Assembly: GCA_025602915.1 (NCBI GenBank)
Contig: JAHLJZ010000026.1
Coordinates: 62,001-126,000 of the forward strand
DNA from: Paraphysoderma sedebokerense
Taxonomy: Eukaryota; Blastocladiomycota; Physodermatomycetes; Physodermatales; Physodermataceae
Direction: 5' to 3'
DNA: 64,000 nucleotides
Part shown: one piece after another, positions 38,001-50,000 of the stretch
How positions within the stretch are numbered: position 1 is the first letter of the stretch
Layout: every line of letters starts with the position of its first letter
The notes under the pieces: model-generated
Databases searched by the model: none
What the model saw: the letters and a program-made list of their open reading frames with translations, nothing else
What the model was told of the DNA's origin: nothing
Position numbers and translations under genes: made by a program

Positions 38001-41000
38001 CCGGATAATGTTAAAAGTTTATTCAGGCCTATTGCAATGGTTGTACCTGATAACTGCTTAATCTCTGAAATTTTGTTGTTTGCTGCTGGGTTCTCAAATA
38101 CCAAAAACTTAGCAAGAAAGGTAGATTCACTCTACCGACTTGCAGCAAATCATCTTTCTAAGCAAGATCACTATGATTTTGGATTACGAGCAATAACATC
38201 GGCTCTGAAAATTGCTGGAATATGCAAAAGAATAGATTTTTCTGTGTCTGATGATATTGTCTTACTAACAACCTTGCATAATGTTAACATTTCAAAGTTA
38301 ACTGCTGAAGATGTTCCTTTATTCCTGGGAATCTTGTCAGATTTATTTCCAGGGACTGAAATGTCAATTAATCCAAATGAAATTTTCATTGAAGCTGTAA
38401 GGAATAGCTTGACCAGCATTGGACATCAATGTGTGGAAAAACTGGTATCAAAGGTAGTGCAACTGTATGAGACAAAGTTGTCTCGACATGGAATCATGAT
38501 AGTGGGAAACGTGAAATCTGGTAAAACAACAATTTGGAAGACCTTACAATCCACTTTAGAGACTTTGGGCAAATTATACCCTGAGAAGTATACTGCAGCC
38601 AAGTCATACATTATAAATCCGAAAGCTTCACCCCTTGGAGAGTTGTACGGTGAGTGGAGTTTGGTGTCTAATGAGTGGACAGATGGAATATTGCCAAATA
38701 TTATGAGAGCATGCTGTTCTGACACTAAAAATGATGAAAAATGGATTATTCTGGATGGCCCAGTTGATCCCATATGGATAGAATCTATGAATTCAGTGTT
38801 AGATGATAACAAAATGTTAACGCTGATAAATGGAGAAAGGATAGCATTGATGTCAGACATGCTCCTGCTGTTTGAAGTGGAAGACTTAGCAATGGCTTCT
38901 CCAGCGACTGTCAGCAGATGTGGTATGATATACATGGATTATGAATACTTGGGTTGGCGACCATACATCCAATCTTGGCTTGCCAAAAAGCCTGTGATAG
39001 TTCGACACTTATTGCAGCCGCTAGTTGACAAATTTGTTCCAAAAATACTTTCATATCGGCAGCTTTGGTCTGAATTTGTGCCTGTTCCTGAATTAAGTAT
39101 CATACAAATGTTTTGTGCCATGTTTGATTCAATTGCGACAGCTGAAAATGGCATCAATGTTGAGATGTTAGATAATAAGGAATCTATTACATGGTCCTTA
39201 GAGTCTTTATTTCTTTTCAGTATTATATGGTCATTTGGAGGACCTCTGACGGAAACTAGCAGGAGGAAATTTGATATGCAACTGCGTGAAATAGAAGGGC
39301 AGTTTCCAAGCAAAAATACTGTGTTTGACTACTGCGTCGACGAATTAGGTCAGCAATGGGTCTCTTGGGAAGACCGATTACCAACAACATGGCGCTATCC
39401 TAATCACTTGCCATTCCATAAAATATTTGTTCCAACAGTTGACACACTAAGAAATGAATTCCTTTTGAGCTGTCTTCTTCAAGCCAAGCAGTCATTTTTG
39501 GTTGTAGGAAATGCTGGCACTGGCAAGACTTCACTAATTCAAAATATGCTAAATTCTGCTTCTGAGGCAACGACTCTAACTGTTAATTGTACAGCACAAA
39601 CAACATCTGCTAGTCTTCAAAGTGCCCTGGATAGAAATTTGGAAAAGAGAACAAAAAATGTGTTTGTTCCTTCTGGAGGGAAACCACTCAATCTGTTCAT
39701 TGATGATTTAAATATGCCAATGAAAGACAAGTATGGTTCTCAGCCAACGCTAGAGTTTTTAAGACACTGGATGACATATGGCTTTTATTATGATAAGCAA
39801 AAGAAGCTGGTGAAGTATGTGAATGACATCCAAGTCGTTTCTGCCATGGGGCCACCGGGAGGAGGACGCAATGAAATTTGCCCTAGAATTCAAGGTTGCT
39901 TCCATCTTTTGCACATGACATTCCCTGATGACCAATCACTTTTTAAAATATACACAACCATTCTTAATCAAAAACTTCAAGATTTTAATGAAAATATAAA
40001 GCCATTGGGAGACGTGTTGACAAAAATGACAATAGAATTGTACCATTCCATAATATCCACATTTTTACCAACACCAGCAAAAATTCATTATCTATTCAAT
40101 TTGCGCGATATATCCAGGGTATTTCAGGGGATGTTGAGAGCTCAAAGAGATTACTATGATTCCCAAGATGCATTGATAAAGCTTTGGATCCATGAACTTT
40201 ATAGAGTTTTCCATGATAGACTGATTGAGTATCAAGATAAGGATGCTTTCTATGCAGTGCTTAATGAAAAAATGGAAGTGAGCTTCCCCAATGCCCTGAA
40301 GCAGCTTTGCCCGGACAAAAGGATTCCTCTATTTACTGACTTTTTGGATGGAGGCACTGATACTAATATATACCAAGAAGTAGAAGATAAAACTATTTTG
40401 AGAGATTTTGTCAAGTCCAAATTAATTTCCTATAATTCTCAACCTGGGATTGTGCAACTGGATTTGGTTTTATTTTGGGATGCGATTGAACACATTTGCC
40501 GAATTGTCAGAGTACTACAGCAACCTCGTGGAAACCTCTTGCTATTAGGAGTTGGTGGGAGTGGTCGCCAAAGTTTGTCTAAATTAGCAGCATACATAGT
40601 TGGAATGCAGCTGTTTCAAATCAAACTTACAAAGCACTATAGAATGACAGAATTTCGGGAAGACCTGAAAGAATTATATCGTCAGTCGGGCATTTATGCC
40701 AAACCCACCCTCTTCCTCATATCTGACTCACACATAATTGAAGAAAGGTTTCTGGAAGACTTCAGTGCATTACTAAGTACTGCTGATATTCAGAACCTGT
40801 TTACTGATGTTGAGTTAAATGAGATCAAGGAAAAACTTATACCCATTATGTCAAATGAAAAAATTAATTCACCTGAAACAGCTTTCTACAATTTCTTTTT
40901 ACAAAGAGTCCAGCAAAATCTACATTCTATATTTTGTCTTTCTCCAATTGGGGAAAACTTCCGCAACAGAATTAGGATGTATCCGGCACTTGTTAACTGT

Positions 41001-44000
41001 TGTGCAATTGACTGGTTTTCAGAATGGCCAAAGGATGCTTTAGAAGAAGTAGCAATAAAATATCTGGGGCAGGCTGCCCTAGATTCTGATCATTTGAGGA
41101 AATCTATTTCACAAGTTTTTGTGACAATGCACACTTCAGTCATACAATGGTCAAGAAAAATGGCCACTGACTTGAAGCGGCATAATCATGTCACTCCAAT
41201 TAATTTCCTTGAATCTGTTTTAGGATATTGCAATCTTCTGAGCACCAAAAAAGAGGAAATGGACAAAGCAGCCAAAAAGCTTCAGCATGGGCTCAGTAAG
41301 CTTGATGATACAAAGAAACATGTTGAAAAGATGTCATCTGAACTGGAACAAACAAAAAAGCAAGTAATACAATTTCAGAAGCAGTGTGAAGATTTTTTGG
41401 TAATCATTATTCAACAAAAGCGCGAAGCCGATGAACAGGCCAAAACAGTGGTGACATATGGTGAGAAGTTGAAGGTGGAGGAGGAGCAAGTTAGAGGAAT
41501 TGCTAGTGCTGCCCAAGCTGATTTGGACCATGCTCTGCCAGCACTGTATGCTGCCACAAAGGCTCTTGAAGCATTGAATAAGAAAGATCTTCAAGAAATC
41601 AAATCTTATGGCAAACCCCCTCTTTTGGTGGAAAAAGTCTTGGAAGCTATTATGATTTTGAAAAAATGTGAGCCAACGTGGGATGAAGCCAAAAAACAAT
41701 TAGGCAGTCCTAATTTTATAAAGCAGCTTATAAATTTTGATAAAGATGGAGTTACTGATAAGATACTGAAGAAAATTTCTCAATATTGCTCAGATGAAAA
41801 TTTTAACCCTGATATTGTTGGCAAAGTATCTGGAGCAGCCAAGTCACTTTGCATGTGGGTAAAAGCAATTGAAGTTTATTGTCATATTTATAGAACAGTT
41901 GCACCTAAGCGAGAGAAACTTCAGTTGGCACAAGAAAATTTGAGGAAGAAACAGCTGTCCTTGAATGAAGCACAATCAAGGTTATTAGAAATTCAAGGAA
42001 AAATTGACTCATTGCAGGAACAATATGATGAGAAAGCTACTTTAAAAACAAAATTGCGAATGCAATCTGAAGAAACTGAATTGAGATTAACCAGAGCTGA
42101 AGCTTTGGTTTCTGGATTATCAGGAGAACAAATACGTTGGGAAAAGAGTATTAAAGGATACCAGCAGTCACTAAAATACCTTCCAGGTGATTGCTTGGTT
42201 GCTGCAGCCTTCTTGTCATATGCAGGTCCTTTCAACTCATTGTATAGACATAAGCTTGTTCATGACATCTGGCTACCCTTAATAATATCTCTTGAGGTGC
42301 CTTGTAACCCTGAGTTCTCCCTTCCCTCATTTTTTGGGAAAATCACAGAGATCAGGGACTGGAACATGCAAGGACTTCCAAAGGATAATTTTTCTGTGGA
42401 GAATGCAATCATAGTGACAAGGGGACAGAGGTTCCCACTTCTTGTGGATCCACAAGGGCAAGCAGCCACATGGATCAAAAATATGGAGTTAGTCAAAAAT
42501 GTTCAAATCATTGATCTCAAGCAACCTGATTACATGCGAATAATTGAAAACTGCCTCCAGTTGGGGGTTCCAGTCATTGCTCAGGGGTTATTGGAAAATG
42601 TGGATCCTGCACTCAATCCTATTTTGAACAGATCAGTAGTAAAAGTTAATGGTAGGTCTACCATTAGGTTGGATGATCAAGATATTGAATACAACCCCAA
42701 CTTTAGATTATATCTGATCACAAAATTATCAAATCCACATTATTCTCCAGAGATAGCAGGAAAAGCAACAATAGTCAATTTTGCCTTGAAAGAAAAGGGT
42801 TTGGAGGATCAGTTGCTTGGGATGGTGGTGAGAAAAGAGAAGCCACACCTTGAAGAACAGAAAGACAACCTTATGACAAATGTAGTAGCTGCAAAAAAAA
42901 GGTTGGTTGAGCTGGAGGATGAGATTTTGGATTTCTTGACAAATGCCCAAGGATCTCTTTTAGAAGATGAAAAACTAGTCCAGACTCTTAGATCCTCCAA
43001 AGCATTGACAGAGCAAGTAATATCACAATTGAAAATCAGTGAGGAAACCGAGGCAAAAATTGATGCAGCTCGAGAGGAGTATAGAGAATGTGCACAACGG
43101 GCTTCAGTCTTATTTTTTGTGCTCAACAGCCTTGGGTCTCTTGATCCAATGTATCAATTTTCCTTGGATTCGTATATCAACCTGTTTCATACATCAATGC
43201 TGAATAGCAAACAATCTGAAGATCTATCTGAGAGAGTCACAGCACTGAATGATTATCACACTTATGAAGTCTATAGATTTGGGTGCCAAGCTATATTCCA
43301 ACATCACAAACAACTTTTTTGCTTTCAAATAGTGATAAAAATATTAGAAAATTCTGAAAAGTTAGACCTCAATGAATACAACTTCCTCTTAAATGGAGGT
43401 AGAATATTGGACAGAGACTCCCAAACACCAAATCCTTGTTCTGAATGGATTAGAGATATCATGTGGGACAACATCACTCAGCTGGAAAAGTTCTCAGCAT
43501 TCCAAAGCTTGGCATCTTCCATTGAACAAAATGAAAGGGAATGGAGAAACTGGTTTTTGTGTGCAACTCCAGAAGAAACATCACTGCCTGCTGACTGGGG
43601 TTCCAAACTCACTGAATTTCAAAAGCTTCTGATTGTACGCTCGTTGAGACCTGACAGAATTGTATTCAGTGTTCAGAACTTTATCGCTAACAATTTAGGT
43701 TTAAAATATGTGGAGCCCTTACTTAATGACTTATCAGTTATTGTCCAGACTAATGCACCAACTATACCTATTCTACTTCTTCTTTCCTCTGGTGTAGATC
43801 CTACCAATGATTTGCATCAACTTGCCATTCAGAACAATATGGGAAACAAATTCTATCATGTTTCTCTTGGACAAGGACAGACAGCAAAAGCGATGAGATT
43901 AATACAAGATGGTATCAAGAGTGGCAATTGGGTCTTCCTGGCTAATTGCCATCTTTCAATGAGTTGGATGCCAACCTTGGAAAAAATACTCGAGACATTA

Positions 44001-45726
44001 TCAAAAGGCAACCCCCACCCTAATTTCCGCCTGTGGTTATCATCACAATCACATGCAGCATTTCCAATTGCAATTCTACATTCTGCCATCAAAGTCACCA
44101 CAGATCCCCCGAAAGGATTGAAGTCAAATATGATGAGGCTATACTCAAAACTTTCAGCTGATAAATTCAATGAATGTAGAATGCGTGACTGCTATAAGAC
44201 ACTCGTATTTGCTTTTTGCTTCTTTCACAGTGTTGTGCTGGAGAGAAGGAAGTTTTTATCATTGGGGTGGAATTCTATCTGTGATTTCAATGATGCAGAT
44301 TTTGAAATAGGTGAATCTATTCTCTCATCACTTTTGAATGAGTATCAAGAATTACCCTGGGATGCTGTAAAATGTCTTATTGCTGAAGCTAATTATGGTG
44401 GAAGAATAACAGATGACTGGGACAGAAGAGTGCTCCGAAGTTACATAAACACATTCTTTTCTCCAAATATTATTCAAAATGCACACTACAGCCTGTCATC
44501 TTTATCCACTTATTTCATTCCTGAACCAAGCTCAATTGAAAGTTATCTGCAAGTGATAAGTTCTTGGCCAAATTTTGACTTACCAGAGGCATTCGGGCAG
44601 AACTCAAATGCAGATATTGCTGCTCAAACTAAAGAGTCAAATAACCTACTTACAGGTTTAATGTCCTTGCAACCATCAAGTAAAAGTCTACATAATTTGT
44701 CTGTTGAAGAAACGGCTTCGGTGTTGATACCTGACATACTAAAGTGGATTCCAGAAAAGTTGGATAGCAGTCATATTTTGAATAATGGGTTGCTGGTTAA
44801 AAATTCACTCAACATAGTTTTGCTTCAAGAGATCAGGAATTACAATACCTTGCTTGTAACTATCCAAAGGTCACTTACAGATCTGCAGAGTGGTCTTAAA
44901 GGTGCACTGCTCATGACACCTGCATTAGAAGATATTTTGGGCAGTATCCTGGATGGGAAAGTTCCGCAAAAATGGAGTGGAATTTATTTGTCTGTCAAAC
45001 CGCTAGCATCATGGACCCATGACTTAAATTTGAGAGTAGGGTTCATGGCCGAATGGGCTAAAGGGTATCTGCAATTTCTAACATGCAACAACTTTAATTT
45101 AACTGTTCTAATATTAATCCTGTTACCAGAAATGAACCAAAGTGTTATTGGCTGGGTGGTTTCACATTTCCTGCTGGATTTTTGACAGCTGTATTACAGC
45201 AGACCGCCAGAAAAAGCAACATTCCAGTCGATGCACTTTCATGGGAACATACTGTATTGCAAGTAGATGACGATACTCAAATCCAGCAAGGTCCGAAAGA
45301 TGGAATATATGTCACAGGAATATTCCTCGAAGGGGCTAGGTAAGATGGTGGAAAACGGATCTCACTTGTTATTGTAACACTAATATAATTCTGATTCTAG
45401 TTGGGACAAAAAAGGAAATTGTTTGAACGATTCAAGGCCTTTGGAGCTCGTTTCGGCTTTGCCCCCAATTCATTTTAGGCCAGTCGAGACAAAGCGTAAA
45501 ATTCTAAGAGGAGTGTATACTTGTCCTATATACTACTTTCCAATTCGAGGGACTGTTAGGTACGTCTAGATCTAAATTAGGTTATACTTTCAAAAGCCAA
45601 TACTGATATCATATAATTGAAAGTGACCGTCCATCATTCGTTTCTGCCCTTGATCTAAGAGTCGGGGACCATGATTCTGATTATTATGTTAAGAGAGGGA
45701 CGGCGTGCTTACTCAGTAACAGTTAA
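32081..45726 (+). CDS. DNAH2: Axonemal dynein heavy chain DNAH2 (I1/f inner arm, beta heavy chain type)
   Basis: Motor of the two-headed I1 inner arm. Six exons (32081-33512, 33575-36201, 36273-45064, 45130-45339, 45401-45559, 45624-45726) sum to 13,323 nt, 4,440 residues, essentially the human DNAH2 length. Identity rests on the tail (SGPLEEIQFW-like segment at 32.7 kb, VKTTKWHDVYNTFKQG, PLKHALVAHCHIWQNKLTT), the linker (QRQWIYLENIFVG-like, PRFYFLSNDDLLEILGQ) and the C-terminus (CYWLGGFTFPAGFLTAVLQQ). P-loops: AAA1 [10 protein letters not shown] (about residue 1817), AAA2 GNVKSGKTT (about 2097), AAA3 GNAGTGKTS (about 2431), AAA4 GVGGSGRQS (about 2779). Stalk and microtubule-binding domain lie at 41.2-42.2 kb (FNPDIVGKVSGAAKSLCMW). 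The gene looks intact. Exon 3 is 8.8 kb without an intron and strongly CpG-poor, unlike both other dynein genes here. An apparent frame break at 45065-45129 is a normal 65-nt intron. Confidence 0.96.
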
Positions 45727-47052
45727 ATCACCAAAGGATGCTCGGTCTAAGAAAGAGTAAGGTGGTGGTCGGCAGTAAGACAGAATTTTATGCCGATAAT
45801 TTTTATCCGTCATGAATAATTTGTTCATAGTTGAAGAATAGCAACACACTATAGAAAGAATTCAACGAGCTTTTTTCGCTTTTTATGCAATTCTGGCAAA
45901 TAAAATTCTATGCTTAGACATTCTTTTACTGTAAATATAAGACTTTATACAGAATTGACATTAGCTCAAAATATGAGGTATCTATACACTGCAATACAGG
46001 CAGCAATGCAGCAACCATAGGATAACGCAAGTCTGTCCACCCGCCTAAGAAAGTTCTTGGTAGAACCAAAACTATTGAAGGGATATCTCTTGCGAGCATA
46101 AAACTAATTAAAACGCATCTGTATTTCGTACTAGCTACTCAATAAAGTTGAAATATTTCTAGGAATCCAAGCATACTGAATTACAATTAAATTTCGTTCC
46201 TTCTCATTCCATTGTGTTGCTCGACGACATTCCACTCGCCCGGTACTATTCATCATCTTATCAATTGCTAGCGCAGACTCCTCTTAATTACCGGCCTTAG
46301 TTGAAAACTAGTTAAATTCAAAATAAGACGGCTCAATGATTGAAGAGACAAAATGAAACTACATTTCAAGCATACACAGAGAGAGGATAAGTAGATAATT
46401 TTAAATTGCCCTATACCTCAAATGATGTTGAAGGGAGCTAGTGAAAGATACTCGGAAGTACGAATAAAATAATATCAGGGTTTTTTTTTACACGTAAGGC
46501 TACGAATGCCTTTCCGTGGACCGTGGTTGATGGCGAATGAGCCGTGGTCGACCACTATGTCCAATTCCAAACATCATGAACATGAAGTGCGTCGATAGTG
46601 AATTCGATAGTTTATAAACAAACTGTGAAAAGATCAGTCCTCAACATCAATTTCGTTCTCCTTGGATTTTGAAACTTAATGAAAGGCAAATAAAGATGAA
46701 TGCAGCATATTTTGCGGCGCAGGTCTATCAGTTTGCCGCATTGGCAATTTTCTTTTAAGGTGATATATTTTATCATTTGTATTGCATATGTATCGAGGAA
46801 TTGAACTCTGTGTCTAGCATTGGTACATGGCATTCAATTTCATGGGTCGGGATAGTGCGACAGTCGTGAGTAAAAAATGTATTCAGATAAACAAACAAAA
46901 TAGTCGCTGCTCCTCCACGACCCATCGACATAACACATCTCATTTTCTCTCCACACATCCATTTGCCCATTCACCTATTATCTGTATACAATTCTGTACT
47001 ATCCCCCGCTGTTAAATCATAATTTTATCCGACTAACTACCTTTCTGGGCCA
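45727..47052. other. 1.3-kb intergenic region before cytoplasmic dynein
   Basis: The longest gap in the window. AATAAA hexamers near 45899 and 46141 could serve DNAH2 polyadenylation. Around 46514-46555 CCGTGG occurs three times, the last inside the perfect palindrome GTGGTCGACCAC (46544-46555). Short open frames on both strands (for example 46612-46970 minus, 46827-47015 plus) have no recognisable content. I see no tRNA, transposon end or large repeat. Confidence 0.5.
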
Positions 47053-50000
47053 ATGGATGGTTTCCAGTCGTCTAATCTTGATCCGACGCCACTCCTGACT
47101 TACATCCACTCTCACCTTGTACCGCCTCTTTTTGATGCATCACCGACTGAAGTAGCTCAATCTTTGTCTTCCTCACAAGATACTCTAGAAAACTGCAGAA
47201 AATTTGCATTTGACCCGACGCAGCAGGTTTTGGTTGTTGTAAAACAAGTAGTTGAACCAGGCGACGGAACCTCCCAACCACAGTTTTCTTATTATTTATC
47301 GCTACAGTTGGAATATAACGCTGATATTGTTTCTTGTGTTGTCATTCTGAAGCGCTATTCTGTATTAGAGCTTAGTAGATCAGTTGTTAATCAAGTCCAA
47401 TTCATTCAATTTCCGGGGCCCGCCGCAGGTTTAGCGGCAGATGCAGAGCTCGGTTCAAGCGCCCCACTTTCATTCTACGAAACAATTCATTCCTATATTC
47501 ATAATGCGGTCACGCCATACTTCAACGCATACGCTTCTAGGAATATGTCCTCTTCCACTGGGGAAAACTTGTCAGAATCCGCCTCTACCGCCGTTTCGAA
47601 ACGAACAGAGGACAATAAGGGAATTCCGGTAGCCAAAAAGAAGTTTGCTGAATTAGAATTAAGTCTACTTTTCCTGCAGCAAAATGTTGAAATACCAGAA
47701 GTGAATTTATCAATTCACTCTGTTATTACACACGCTGTCGAAAAGGTTCGTTGTATTCTTGTGTCAACCTTGGCCGCGAATATAACTAAACACCCGCTTA
47801 TTATTAGTGCTGCATGGAAGGAAAACGAATATCAATCAACGATATCCCTTCGGAATTTCTCTCCGATTCGACGTTTTTAAATAAGTTACAAAGCAACGTC
47901 AATGAATGGATCAAAGAAATACAAAAGGTGACCAAACTGGACCGTGATCCGTCCACTGGTAGTGCCAGCCAGGAAATAAATTTTTGGCTAAACATGGAGA
48001 GATCATTGGACAAAATAGAAAAACAGTTGAAGAGTGACGCAATCAGTAAGTCCTTTCCAACCTGAAAGCAAATACCTAGCTTTGCTGACCGCTTCTGCAG
48101 CTCTGACACTCGACGTCCTCAAGCATGCCAAGCGATTTCACGCCACAGTGTCTTTTATCGCTGATACGGGCCTTGCAGAAGCGACGGAGAGAGTTCACAA
48201 GTATAATCTCCTCATGAAAGAGTTTCCAATTGAAGAGTTATTATCATCCACCGACTTGAACAAGCTGAAAGACGGTTTAGTGATGATTTTTGGTCATTTA
48301 AACAAGAAGCTAAAATTGAGGTATTTGTTTCGCTACGCTATCTAAAATGAAGTAAGTGGTCTAAGATTCTTTTCATATCAGTCCCTACCCTATCCGGAGA
48401 GCTCTTCCTCTAGTTGAAGCCATTTCTCGTGACTTAAATGAACAGCTCGTCAAGATTCTTCGCCCGCGCCGCTTGATGTATGTATCATATGAAGAATTTG
48501 AAACCATTGTTGCAGGGTGTGATCTCGTTTTTGATGCTTGGGATGAGTTTGGCAAGGAATTCGTTAATGTCGCTCGTGAAGTCATGCGGAAAAGAGCAGA
48601 AAAGTTTATACCGATCAAAATAAACGCTAGCCACATCAAGCTGCAGGAACGTCTCACTTTTGTGCGCGCTTTTCGGAAGCAGCATGAGCAACTGCATTCG
48701 ACGATTATGCGAGTCATGACTACATCTTCTGCAGCAAATAGAATCGGCAACATGAATGCAGATGATGGCACTTACGCTGAAGGTATGCAAGCTGTTGATG
48801 AAGTTGCTGGAGCTTACGAAATCGTGAAAGCTGTTGATGTTTTGGATGTTTCTCCAGAGGGGATGGAATTTTGGATGGCAGCGGAGAACAGTTATAACGA
48901 GAGAGTATCCCGAGTTGAAAACCAAATAATCGCTCGGCTTAGGGAACGCCTGGCCACTGCCAAAAATGCAAACGAAATGTTTCGTGTCTTTTCAAAATTC
49001 AACGCTCTATTCGTTCGACCAAAAATTCGTGGGGCTATTCAAGAGTATCAAAATCAATTAATCGAATCCGTCAAAGAAGATATTCGGCGACTACAGGATA
49101 AGTTTAAGTTACAGTACCGAAATTCAGAGGCGTTCCATCTCTCTCAGAACAGGGATCTACCCCCCATCAGCGGTGCGATCACCTGGGCAAAGCAGATGGA
49201 ACGCCAGTTGTCCCTTTATATGAAAAGGGTAGAAGACGTGTTAGGAAAAGGTTGGGAGTTGTATACGGAAGGCCAGCGACTTGCTGCGGACGCAAGGACA
49301 TTCCGAAGTCGGTTGGATACGAAAGTTATATACGAAACCTGGCTAAACGAAATTACCAAAAAGAATTTGACATTATCTGGTCGAATATTCGATATTAGCC
49401 GAAATAGGGCTCAGAAGAATGCTTTACAGTTGACTGTCAATTTCGATGCTCAAATTATCACTTTGTTCAAAGAAGTGCGCAATCTATTGTGGCTCAATTT
49501 CCAAATACCACATAGCATTTCGAACCTAGCGAAGGATGCTAAGAGGGCATACCCGTTCGCTGTCAGTCTTAATGAGACGGTCAGAGCTTACCAGTTGGCC
49601 CTCAAACAAGTCAGTCGAAATGCAGGGGTCACACTCCTGGTCGCTGGATATCAGAGAGACGTCCAAGCCATGATTTCAAAGGGTAATTCCCATTCTTCTT
49701 CAAGTCGGTGGTTCTTTGTCTCATCTCTATCCCGGTAATGTAGGAATCAATCTGCGATGGGATTTTTTTGTCAATATGTATGACATGCGTCCCGATGCAG
49801 ACTCAGTTGACGGTCGAGAGAGTCGTCATGTCGCTTTCGTCCGTGAGTTTGCCACAGCTGTGTCGGTGTTCCAGGAGAAAGTAGAAAGGGCCCTGACAGC
49901 GCAAACTGAGATCGCAAAGCAAATGGACGAGGTGAAGTTTTGTTCATATAAGGCGGAAACGTTCGAAGCTATTTTGAACAAAATACAAAAGTTGATTGAT

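Noticed and set aside
36932-39313. Minus-strand open frames of 70-170 codons inside DNAH2
   Set aside because: They are antisense shadows of a long conserved coding exon, a usual effect in AT-rich coding DNA, and have no protein features.
33575-45064. The CpG-poor interior of DNAH2 as a foreign insertion or mobile element
   Set aside because: The reading frame runs through without interruption, the protein is DNAH2 from end to end, the composition changes gradually, and there are no terminal repeats.
45065-45129. Apparent frame break near the 3' end of DNAH2
   Set aside because: A 65-nt GT-AG intron restores the frame exactly and yields the conserved WLGGFTFPAGFLTAV motif, so the gene is not broken.
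46612-47015. Short open frames on both strands in the intergenic region before cytoplasmic dynein
   Set aside because: No recognisable domain, no splice pattern, overlapping opposite-strand frames and low-complexity content.
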